Assembly: GCA_963576565.1 (NCBI GenBank)
Contig: OY755046.1
Coordinates: 69,903,719-69,967,718, forward strand
Source: Aspidapion aeneum
Taxonomy: Eukaryota > Arthropoda > Insecta > Coleoptera > Brentidae
Reading direction: 5' to 3'
DNA: 64,000 nt
The position numbers and the translations under genes are program-made. Position 1 is the first letter of the stretch. Each line of letters starts with the position of its first letter. The notes under the pieces were generated by a model that did not search any database, had not been told where the DNA came from, and was given only the letters and a program-made list of their open reading frames with translations. This document shows, one piece after another, positions 24,394 to 35,500 of this stretch.

Positions 24394-26024
24394 ACGAGTC
24401 GTTAAATACCGAGATGAATTCCAAGACGTGCGCAAGCGTTGATCTGTCACTTCTGCCAACCAATCAACTGAGAGATATTTCAGTATGGTTTTATACAGCA
24501 AAACTTTAATAATTCCCAGTTCTTTTTGATGAAAATTCTTCGTTTTTGTTCTGTGAAAATGCCGGTGACGTGCAAGTTGTGTGACAAATTATTTAGTGCC
24601 CAATTTAATTTGAATAAACACTGTCATCGGGGTTCTACTGTATGTCTATGCTACGATAAAGATTTTTTTAAAAGATTTAGCGCATTTAAATTTGTCAATA
24701 CTCCCATGGCAAAACAAAATAAACGTGAAATGCATATAGAAGAAATACTGCATATACCTCAAAAAATATTAATCGCAGCACATAGATATTGTATATGTTT
24801 GAAATCAAAAAGAAAAGACGAATCTTAAAATGCAAAAATATACAGGGTGTTCCCTCTCAAAAAATCGACTTTATTGTCACACCCTGTACAGGGTGTCCCA
24901 AATTCGTTGTTTTTTTGTGGTGTCGGGTATTTCTAGGGGAGAAAGAAAAAAACTGAGCCCCCTTTGCGACGCTCAAATTTTAAGAGAAGCCTAAAGGTGA
25001 AAACTACATTTAGATATAGCAAGCCGTTTTTAAGCTACGGAGTGTTTTTGTCTGCATTTTGCTTTTGTGTAAATAGCTTTCTTATAGATCTTTTCTTGAA
25101 GAATTGACAGATGTCAACGGTTTTTATTTATCTCTTTTGGTTTTTAAAATATTGCATAAAGTTGTTATTTTTCTTACAGAATAACTCTAAAACTCTCTCT
25201 AAAATTTCCTTTAAAATGATGTATCACACTCAATATTTTAATTTTTATTTTTTTTATTGTTTTCTTTATTTTTATTTTTTAATCACCTCTTTATTGTTTT
25301 TTAATATTAAGCAAACTAAAATATGTGGTAAAAAAAAATATAAAGAAATCCCACTAATCCCATAAAGAAAAATTAATTTTATGTGATATCTCAAAAACTA
25401 AACGTGACAAATGAAATTTAATTTAACAGTTGAATTCCTCTTAAAAAAGTGTCTAAAGAATATTTTCACAGAAATAAAAATATTAATAAATAAACAAGTT
25501 ATAGACCCCTTCCCAAAATGCAGACTTTTTAAAAACACCGTAGTTTAAAAACGGCTTGCTATATCAAAATGCGATTTTCACCTTTAAGCTTCTTTTAAAA
25601 TTTGAGTGTCGCAAAGGTTAATGAGGTTTTTTTAGTTCCTCTAGAAATACCCGAAACTCCCCAAAAACATCGAATTTGGGACACCCTGTACATGGTGACG
25701 GATAGAAAAAAATTATGTTGGCTTTTAAAGTTCATCATCATCATAATTAACCAAAAAAAATCTACAATTTATTATAGCCCTTTATTTTCAATGATAAAGT
25801 TGCTGAGTGCTCCGGTTATAAAAAACCACCCGGTACCTACATAAAATCATACCCAAAAATTAGAATTGACCATTATTTTATACCTTGAATTTTTTATTAT
25901 ACGTTAAGCTCTTCGATCTCGCGCCAATCCCGGTATTCGCGCCAATAATTTAAATTAGACATTTTGACGTTAATTTTGGCGCATGCTCCTTTGATGGAAT
26001 TCATCTCGGTATTTAACGACTCGT
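24394..26024 (+). mobile_element. 8-bp-TSD DNA transposon with C2H2 zinc-finger reading frame, copy 2
   Basis: The ends are the same as in copy 1 (ACGAGTCGTTAAATACC), with an exact 8-bp duplication CTATTTTT (24386-24393 and 26025-26032). The frame at 24526-24828 keeps the first finger start (MPVTCKLCDKLFSAQFNLNK) but the second finger is lost. A CAGGGTGTCCCAAATTCG-ended MITE lies inside (about 24889-25691). It is also present, with its left end deleted, in copy 1, so it inserted before the family spread. Confidence 0.85.
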
Positions 26025-26330
26025 CTATTTTTGCCTAGATTTCGCTATCTAAACCTGCGAGCAAGTGCGGTGCGGGGCGAAGGAAGGGGTTCCTAGCCGA
26101 GCACAGCTCTCGTTAACCGCCCAGCTACGTTGTGGTGCAATTTAGCAGCGCAACAATGCCAATAACTTCATTTGACCGACTGTGAAATGCAGCCTTCGGC
26201 AACGGCGCGCGGCGTCATACTCAACACACGTACGCGATTTGAAGGCCTACTATACCAACACCGCACCGAAAATATACTGCTATTCCAATAATTTTAGAAA
26301 TAAAATAATTAAATTAGAAAAATAGCAGCT

Positions 26331-27038
26331 ACAAATTGTGCCCTACATCCCTAGAGTGACGGATAGGATCGGACGTATTATGGGAAAACACAACATAAAA
26401 ATGATCTTCAAGCCATCTAAGAAGATCGAGAACCACCTCAGATCTGCGAAGGATATAAGGAACCCACTAAGTTCTTCGGGGGTATACCGCATTCCCTGTA
26501 CCTGTGGAAGTGTCTACATCGGAACAACCAAACGGTCCGTAAACACAAGAATCAAAGAACACAAAGCCAACTGTCGACTCGGACATACGGAAAAAATCCG
26601 CAGTTGCAGACCACACACTAAACAATGAAGACCACCGAATAAAATTCGAAGACACACAAGTTCTCTGCGCCTCCTCTTCATACTATCCAAGAGTCTATAG
26701 AGAAGCAATCGAAATTCATAAACACCAGCAGAACTTCAACAGATCTGAAGAAACTCTTAAAATTAACAGAACATGGGTACCGGTTCTTAAAAACACTAAA
26801 CGGCTCGCTTATAGCAACAAAACTGAATCTGGGGAAAGTGACCAATCACCGACCAGCTCTGATATACGCCCCGCCCATCATAGCGTATATAACCTGCGCC
26901 CGCGACAGACTAACCACCAGTCTTCGAGAAGCCGACAAACAGTCAACATCTCCTGAAGATGCCATCCACTCGAGATGGCGAAACGTCGAGAACGAATTTC
27001 CAACGACGACGGCCGAACAGCCCGAAAGCACACCCACC
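26331..27038 (+). mobile_element. Penelope-like retroelement fragment with GIY-YIG domain and hammerhead motif, copy 1
   Basis: The frame 26338-26628 encodes the end of a Penelope-like reverse transcriptase protein. [20 protein letters not shown] is the GIY-YIG endonuclease start with its Cys pair, and TRIKEH follows. The frame then shifts and continues recognisably to about 26990. A 12-bp duplication AAAATAGCAGCT flanks it (26319-26330 and 27039-27050). The left part is truncated, and the element starts with ACAAATTGTG as copy 2 does. The 3' region holds a hammerhead-type ribozyme motif, as known for Penelope-like elements. Confidence 0.88.
26949..26991 (+). ncRNA. Hammerhead ribozyme motif of Penelope-like element
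   Basis: The core parts are in order: stem I TCTC (26949), CTGAAGA (26953-26959), stem II GCCATC/GATGGC, GAAA (26980-26983), then C and GTC (26985-26987), and GAGA closing stem I. Stem III is almost absent; the palindromic ACGT would allow pairing only in a dimer, as described for minimal hammerheads of Penelope-like elements. Cleavage would be expected after GTC. Confidence 0.75.
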
Positions 27039-27050
27039 AAAATAGCAGCT

Positions 27051-27720
27051 GTTGAGAAATAGTCAAATAATGTGAACATTTTGGGGGTTCTGCAGCCCTT
27101 GTGCACTAGCCGCCCCGGGCGCTAGACATTCATTGCCCACATGGTGAAATGGAGTGCTAATTGCAGATTAAATCCTTGTTTACTTTATAAAAGAAAACCA
27201 ATATCTGCTATCAATTGTACCATTTGCTGGGGGCGAGAATATCTACTATATTCCCTCCTGTAAAAAAATCTGACTTGCACATATTGTCAGATCGCCGACG
27301 ATATTTATTATTATTATTATCTTCTTTTGACCTTTCCTACCACCCCTTAAAGTTTGTGCATCATTTAAATTACACCCTGTATATATTTCTATTACCAGAT
27401 AAATTTTGCGCTTCTGTTTTCTTTAATGATTTATTAGGGTAGACAAGGGGTAGACAGCCCCTAAATTACTCCAACAAAAATGTAAACACGTGTTAGCCAC
27501 TTGCTTACGTAAGCACCGCTTCGAAATTCCTTTTTTTTTTCAAATTTAGTGTGATTTTACAAATATCTTCCTCCCATTTTTTTTTTGGTGATTTATACAG
27601 GGTGTACATGGTATGATTCACAATATTTTATTAAGTGATGAGTAGGTCAAAATAAAAATAAAGTTCATATAGGGGAAAGGGTGGCAAAATGGGGTACAGC
27701 GGTAAACCGGGATACCATGG
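27051..27720. other. Unassigned intergenic sequence with MITE ends
   Basis: A GC-rich patch (27085-27130) is followed by AT-rich sequence. ACACCCTGTATAT at 27372 and TATACAGGGTGTACATGG at 27594 look like isolated ends of CAGGGTGT-type MITEs. No gene was recognised. Confidence 0.4.
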
Positions 27721-27889
27721 TTTTAGATAAACTGCGTATGAATAAAACCTCTTAATATCAGATGTTTTATCCTCATGACTGTTTCAACTCTCTGCAATAT
27801 GATTGGTGCCGGTCGACTGAGCTTAAGTTGGTTTTTGCTTAACATGTGATGTTGTGCGCTGTTTATTGTAAAAATAGCTTGCGCATACC

Positions 27890-28630
27890 ATTCTAGTTTA
27901 GAACGCCCTATTGGTTGCCATTCTAGGACCTGCTTTGGTAATCTTTCTTCGTTCATCCGTTGTACATGGCCGTATCATATCGGTTGTCGTTTAGTGATGT
28001 CATCCGATATGTTTCCCTCGATTCCCATTCTTTCTTTTATGATCTCATTTCTTATATGATATGTTCTAGATATTCTCATTGATCTTCTTATTGCATCCAT
28101 TTCGACACTTTCCATCTTTGTTTTGTATTTTTTTATTACGCGACAAGTCTCTCTATTCCATACAATAGCGTGCTTTTCACCATTGTTTCATATATGTTAA
28201 ATTTTACATTCTTTTTTATCTCTCTGCTCCATAAAATACTGTTAAGACCTTATAACCTTTTTTGCTTTTACTATTCTTTTTTCCAGTTCTTTACAGTCTG
28301 TCCCTGTTTTGTAAAATGTGACACCCAAGTATACATACTCATTGCATGGAGATATTGTTTGAGTTCTAACTCACTTGATTCGTTTCCAATACATAAGTAC
28401 TGTGTCTTGTCCACGTTCACTGTTAACCCCCACTTTTGGTATTCTTCCGTTTACTTTCTCATCATATACTCCATGTCTTCTTTATCATTAGCTACAAGTA
28501 CTTGGTCGTCAGCAAACTATAGTGTGTATATGGTAAATCGGTCGTTAAGTTGTATTCTCATGCCGTGTACTTACGTTTCCAATTTTTTACAGCTACTGCG
28601 ATATATATTTTAAAAAGAGTTGGAGAGATA
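27890..28630 (-). mobile_element. LINE fragment, reverse transcriptase C-terminal part, decayed
   Basis: On the - strand, stretches such as [18 protein letters not shown] (27956-27900) and further fragments match the copies at 32700-33440 and 35680-36700. The frame is broken many times. Confidence 0.75.
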
Positions 28631-28678
28631 CCATGGAACATCCCATAACGAGAAAATTTTAAAAATAAAATTAATTAC

Positions 28679-31600
28679 GGATATCAATAGGGACTTATTG
28701 CAATAAAGCCAGGCAAATTTGTGCCGGGCATTATTCTGACAGCTTGACTATAAGATTATTAAAATTAGACCTTTGTGCATTATAATAGCAGGCATTAATA
28801 GTGACGCCACTATTAATGGAAAATAAACGACTGTATTTATAAATTCGACTTTGGTATGTGAATTTTGAAAGATCAACTGTCAGTTTTCAATGGAAAACTG
28901 TCAGAATAGTGCCCGACACTATTATTGCCTGGCCTAATAACGACGCAATGGACTATTTAGCACACTAGATTTTTTAACTGTGCGTAGAAGATTATAAAAT
29001 AATCACCCTGTATAACCTGGTAAAATAAATATGTCACACCAAGGCTACTATGCCCGATATTTACCAACTGCACTTATAGAGAAAAATTTAGTAGTTTCGA
29101 AGCACTTGTTGAGTTAAAATACTTATCCAAAATTAGTTCTTCAAAATTTGGGGCGCTATTCAATTTATTTTTTAAGACCCGAAATTACGTTTTATTAGGT
29201 TAATTCGAAAAAGTAATTGGCTTTAATTTGTTTGTGTGTATAGTGTTTATCAAAGAAATTAAAAAATAAGATAATATAAAATTAAATAAAAAATTAAATA
29301 AAAAATATAAATAAATTTTAAAAATCATAATACAGTGTGTTATAAAACAATGCATTATTTGTTTGAAACTCGTAGACAATAGGGACTTATTGCAATAAAG
29401 CCAGGCAGTAATTATGCCGGGCATTATTCTGACAGTTTCGCATTATAAGAACAGCTGTTTTCTTTCAAAATGAGGCCTTTGTGTATTATAAGAGCCGGAA
29501 TTAATAGTGCCGTCATTATTAATGGAAAATAAACGACTGTATTTATAAATTCGACTTTGGTATGTGAATTTTGAAAGATCAACTTTCAGTTTTCAATGGA
29601 AAACTGTCAGAATAATGCCCGGCACTATTATTGCCTGGCCTAATAACGACGCAATGAACTTGCTATTTAGCACACTAGAATTTTTGGCTGTGCGTAGAAG
29701 ATTATAAAATAATCACCCTGTATAACCTGGTAAAATAAATATGTCACACCAAGGCTACTATGCCCGATATTACCAACTGCACTTATAGAGTAAAATTTAG
29801 TAGTTTCGAAGCACTTGTTGAGTTAAAACACTTATCCAAAATTAGTTCTTCAAAATTTGGGGCGCTATTCAATTTATTTTTTAAGACCCGAAATTACGTT
29901 TTATTAGGTTAATTCGAAAAAGTAATTGGCTTTAATTTGTTTGTGTGTATAGTGTTTATCAAATAAATTAAAAAATAAGATAATATAAAATTAAAGAAAA
30001 AATATTAATAAATTTTAAAAATAATATTACAGTGTGTTATAAAACAATGCATTTTTTTGTTTGAAACTCGTAGACAATAGGGACTTATTGCAATAAAGCC
30101 AGGCAGTAATTATGCCGGACTTTATTCTAACAGTTTCGCATTATAAGAACAGCTCTCTTCTTTCAAAATCAGGCCTTTGTGTATTATAAGAGCCGGAATT
30201 AATAGCGCCGTCATTATTAATGGAAAATAAACGGCTGGATTTATAAATTCGACTTTGGTATGTCAATTTTGAAAGATCAACTGTCAGTTTTCAATGGAAA
30301 ACTGTCAGAATAGTGCCCGGCACTATTATTGCCTGGCCTAATAACGACGCAATGAACTTGCTATTTAGCACACTAGAATTTTTGGCTGTGCGTAGAAGAT
30401 TATAAAATAATCACCCTGTATAACCTGGTAAAATAAATATGTCACACCAAGGCTACTATGCCCGATATTACCAACTGCACTTATGGAGTAAAATTTAGTA
30501 GTTTCGAAGCACTTGTTGAGTTAAAACACTTATCCAAAATTAGTTCTTCAAAATTTTGGGCGCTATTCAATTTATTTTTTAAGACCCGAAATTGCGTTTT
30601 ATTAGGTTAATTCGAAAAAGTAATTGGCTTTAATTTGTTTGTGTGTATAGTGTTTATCAAAGTAAATTAAAAAATAAGATAATATAAAATTAAAGAAAAA
30701 ATATTAATAAATTTTAAAAATAATATTACAGTGTGTTATAAAACAATGCATTTTTTGTTTGAAACTCGTAGACAATAGGGACTTATTGCAATAAAGCCAG
30801 GCAGTAATTATGCCGGACATTATTCTAACAGTTTCGCATTATAAGAACAGCTCTCTTCTTTCAAAATCAGGCCTTTCTTTCAATGGAAAACTGTCAGAAT
30901 AGTACCCGGCACTATTATTGCCTGGCCTAATAACGACGCAATGGACTATTTAGCACACTAGATTTTTTAACTGTGCGTAGAAGATTATAAAATAATCACC
31001 CTGTATAACGTGGTAAAATAAATATGTCACACCAAGGCTACTATGCCCGATATTACCAACTGCACTTATAGAGTAAAATTTAGTAGTTTCGAAGCACTTG
31101 TTGAGTTAAAACACTTATCCAAAATTAGTTCTTCAAAATTTGGGGCGCTATTCAATTTATTTTTTAAGACTCGAAATTACGTTTTATTAGGTTAATTCGA
31201 AAAAGTAATTGGCTTTAATTTGTTTGTGTGTATAGTGTTTATCAAATAAATTAAAAAATAAGATAATATAAAATTAAATAAAAAATATAAATAAATTTTA
31301 AAAATCATAATACAGTGTGTTATAAAACAATGCATTATTTGTTTGAAACTCGTAGACAATAGGGACTTATTGCAATAAAACCAGGCAGTAATTGCACCGG
31401 GCACTATTCTGACAGTTTCGCATTATAAGAACAGCTGTTTTCTTTCAAAATTAGGCCTTTGTGTATTATAAGAGCCGAAATTAATAGTGCCGTCATTATT
31501 AATGGAAAATAAACGGCTGGATTTATAAATTCGACTTTGGTATGTGAATTTTGAAAGATCAACTGTCAGTTTTCAATGGAAAACTGTCAGAATAGTGCCC

Positions 31601-32260
31601 GGCACTATTATTGCCTGGCCTAATAACGACGCAATGAACTTGCTATTTAGCACACTAGAATTTTTGGCTGTGCGTAGAAAATTATAAAATAATCACCCTG
31701 TATAACCTGGTAAAATAAATATGTCACACCAAGGCTACTATGCCCGATATTACCAACTGCACTTATAGAGTAAAATTTAGTAGTTTCGAAGCACTTGTTG
31801 AGTTAAAACACTTATCCAAAATTAGTTCTTCAAAATTTTGGGCGCTATTCAATTTATTTTTTAAGACCCGAAATTGCGTTTTATTAGGTTAATTCGAAAA
31901 AGTAATTGGCTTTAATTTGTTTGTGTGTATAGTGTTTATCAAATAAATTAAAAAATAAGATAATATAAAATTAAATAAAAAATATAAATAAATTTTAAAA
32001 ATCATAATACAGTATGTTATAAAACAATGCATTTTTGAAACTCGTAGACAATAGGGACCTATTGCAATAAAGCCAGGCAGTAATTGCACCGGGCACTATT
32101 CTGACAGTTTCGCATTATAAGAACAGCTGTTTTCTTTCAAAATCAGGCCTTTGTGTATTATAAAATCCGGAATTAATAGTGCCGTGGTATGTCAATTTTG
32201 AAAGATCAACTGTCTGTTTTCAATGAAAAACTGTCAGAATAGTGCCCGGCATTAATTAAA
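28679..32260. repeat. Tandem array of about 695-bp units built around a foldback MITE
   Basis: CAATAGGGACTTATTGCAAT (one variant) recurs at 28685, 29377, 30075, 30773, 31357 and 32049. The spacing is 692, 698, 698, 584 (internal deletion) and 692, and the last unit is partial. Each unit has inverted segments (GCCAGGCA...CTGACAGTTTT versus AAAACTGTCAG...TGCCTGGC). A lone, complete MITE of this type is at 47017-47297. Small - strand frames (29424, 31404, 32089) are repeats of each other, not genes. Confidence 0.92.
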
Positions 32261-32333
32261 ATTGGCACAGTGCATATTCTAGCCATTGCTGCGTGGGCTA
32301 GGAAGGTAAAAATATATCGATTTTGAAAAAGCC

Positions 32334-32536
32334 ATGGACTTTATAAACTATCCTCTAAGTTATCAAACCTCAAGTAGTGAAATAAACAGTACAACAAATG
32401 TTGAAGTGATAAACAATCAAAATGTGTTCAAAAGTGGATCAGCCAACAAACGAAGAAAATCTAAAGAGTACGATTTGACCGTGCCCTTGAAACAGAGAAG
32501 TCAGGCCAATGCGAGGGAGAGAGATAGGACGCACAG
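32334..32536 (+). CDS. TCF15/SCX-like: SCX/TCF15-like exon 1 (start codon, basic region)
   Basis: This encodes residues 1-67 plus two bases. A Ser/Asn-rich N-terminus is followed by basic [10 protein letters not shown] and the DNA-contacting basic region. The donor is CACAG|GTACTT. The start codon lies only about 75 bases after the tandem array, and a short dispersed motif (32278-32311) lies between. Confidence 0.88.
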
Positions 32537-35500
32537 GTACTTTTATGCCCATTACAGGTCTTTCTTTTTATGTAAATTGAACACGCTATCTATAAGTTAT
32601 CCCAAATTTGATATTTGGGAGGCTTTCAGGCATTTCTAGGAGGAATGGGAAAAAAAACTGACCCCCCCCCCCTTGTGAGCCTTGGTTTTTAAGAAATGAT
32701 ACTACTACTACTATGTCGGTTTAGAACGTTTTTCTACGTTGTCCGACGCCTATTCTCCACCTTCTACGATTCTGACAATCACCTTCTGTCAGATTTTTTT
32801 GACTCATTGATCTTTGGATTGACTGTTGCCATTCTAGTTTGGGACGCCCTCTTTTTCTGCGCCCTATTGGTTGCCATTCTAGGACCTGCTTTGGTAATCT
32901 TTCGTCGTTCATCCGTTGTACATGGCCGTATCAGTTGTCTTTTAGTGATGTTATCCGTTATGCTTCCCTCGATTCACATTCTTTCTTTTATGATCTCATT
33001 TCTTATATCATCTGTTCTAGATATTTTCATTGATCTTCTTATTGCATCCATTTCGACACTTTCTATTTTTGTTTTGTATTTTTTTGTTACGCGACAAGTC
33101 TCTATTCCATACAACAGCGTGCTTTTCACCATTGTTTCATATATGTTAAATTTTACATTCTTTTTTATCTCTCTGCTCCATAAAATACTGTTAAGACATC
33201 CAATAACCTTTTTTGCTTTTACTATTCTTTTTTCCAGTTCTTTACAGTATGTTCCTGTCGTAACAAATGTGACATCCAAGTATACAATACTCATTGCATG
33301 GATATATTGTTTGTTCATTGTCTAGCTCTAACTCACTTAATTCGTTTCCAATACATAAGTACTGTGTCTTGTGCACGTTCATTGTTAACCCCCACTTTTG
33401 GTATTCTTCCGTTAACTTTCTTATTATATACTCCATGTCATAGTGTCATAGTCATAGTGGGCTTAAAACTTTTTCATAATTAAAAATGAATTTTTAATGT
33501 AAATTGCTTTTTTTTAGTTTTTTTTAAAGAGTTAAATTTATCTGTCACTTTTAATTTTTGAGATATTAAAAAAAGGTGGTTTTTTTCTTATGGAATCACG
33601 CACTTTTTATTCCCATTTTGAAATCGGGAAAAAATTTCCTTCAAAATGAAGTATCACACTCAATATCTTATTTTTTTTTAAATTTGAATTGTTTTTTATT
33701 CTTTTATTTTTTATCTAATTTAATCATCTTAAATTTATTTTAAACTTAGTAAGTCAAATATAAAATAAAATAAAAACAAACAATACAAAAAAATAAAAAT
33801 AATATGAAGCAAAATGCTTAATTCGATGCTTCGTTAAAAAGTGACCATATTTTTAATTTTTGCTGTCAAAAATCTTTAGTATTCAAAATCTAATCAGCTC
33901 GTTACGGTATCGAACACTTTTTTCATAAAAATCTCATAAAAATCGGTTCAGCGGTTTAGGAGCTATTGTGTTACGGACAAACATACACACACAGACAGAC
34001 ATCACAACGGTATTGCTAAGATACGTGTAAATATCAAAATAAGATTTTAATTATGTCTTCATTTTTTTCTATCATCCCTAGAAAAACCTAAAATCTAAAA
34101 ATTGTTGCTGGAAAAAAGAATTACTTTTTATTTAAATATAGTTCTTATCTTTTTAGTGTGAACACAGCTTTTACAACCCTCAGGACACTAATACCGACGG
34201 AACCCAGGGACAGAAAACTGAGCAAAATTGAAACTTTGAGGCTGGCCTCGAGTTATATTTCGCATTTGGGAACACAGTTGTTAGCAGGTAGGTGTTTTTA
34301 TAGAGTTTTGTCGTCTGCCCACACATCTCTTTGGAATTGGATTTTTCCTTCCATTATTACTCTCATACTTTTGTATTTTCCTCTTCTTTTTGTACGCTAA
34401 ACCAACGAAAATGATCAAATAAGGTTTGTTTTACAAATTCTACTATTCAAAGAACGGATGAAAATTATTTTTTGCCATGTTTTCTACAAGCACGGATCTG
34501 GGTCAAAATCTACGGGGGTAATATTCGACGAAAATTTGTTTGTAATATAATTTTTTTCTAGGGGGTGGGGGGGGGCGGTCATTCTCCTGTTTTTCCTTTA
34601 ATTATTAGGAAAAAGTGCACATATTTTTTTCTAGGGGGGGTAATTACTCCGTTACCCCCTCAAATCCGTTTTTCTACATCTGGTTTTAGCTCACACATAT
34701 ACATAAAATGTGAGCTATGGTGATCCTAATTTTTTCGAGAAAAAAAAGTTGCTCCGATTACAAAAATTTTTATATATCTTTGCGTTTCAGATGATTTTGA
34801 AACTTTTTTGTCGCGCCGTCTGTCTGTCTGTCTGTAACGACCAACGCGCATAACTCAAAAACCGCTAGGCCGATTTTAATGAAATTTGGTACCTAGGCTG
34901 GGTCTTGGGTCGAGGTGGTCCCATTTAAAAATGAACAAAAAGGGTGGGGGAAGATTTCAAAAATTAGAGTTTATGTGAAAATATGGCGTGTGTGATATCA
35001 AACGAAAGGTGTTTGAGTATGGAGTTAAACAAAATACATTTTAGTTTTTTTTTCTTCAAAAAGGGTGGGGGTAGATTTTAAAAATTAGAGTTTACGTGAA
35101 AATATGGCGTGTGTGATATCAAACGAAAAGTAATTAAGTCCGGAGTTAAACAAAATACATTTTCGTTTTTGTTTTTTTTAAGGGTGGGGGTAGATTTCAA
35201 AAATTTGAGTTTAAGTCAAAACATGGCTTGTGTGGTATCAAACAAAAGGTAATTTGGTCTGGAGTTAAATAAAATATATTTCCGTTTTTAGTTATATTAA
35301 CTCACACGTACACTATAACTATAGTACCTAGTGTGAGCTTAGGGGCCCATATATTGGCAGAGTATTTTACACAGACAGACATATACCAAAATTTGGTAGT
35401 TAGTTTTTTTTGACCAAATTTAGAGCAGAAATACTGGTTCAAAAAAGCGAAAAGTGCAAAGCGTGTGTTTTGTCATGTAGACACACAGCTGCAGTGTGGA

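Noticed and set aside
28170..28613. A 147-codon hydrophobic + strand frame resembling a membrane protein; likewise 32696-33325
   Set aside because: The opposite strand is a LINE; the AT-rich LINE read backwards gives Phe/Leu/Tyr-rich frames.
32537..32639. Continuation of bHLH exon 1 frame past 32536
   Set aside because: The donor CACAG|GTACTT and the perfect join to the helix-loop-helix exon show that it is intron.
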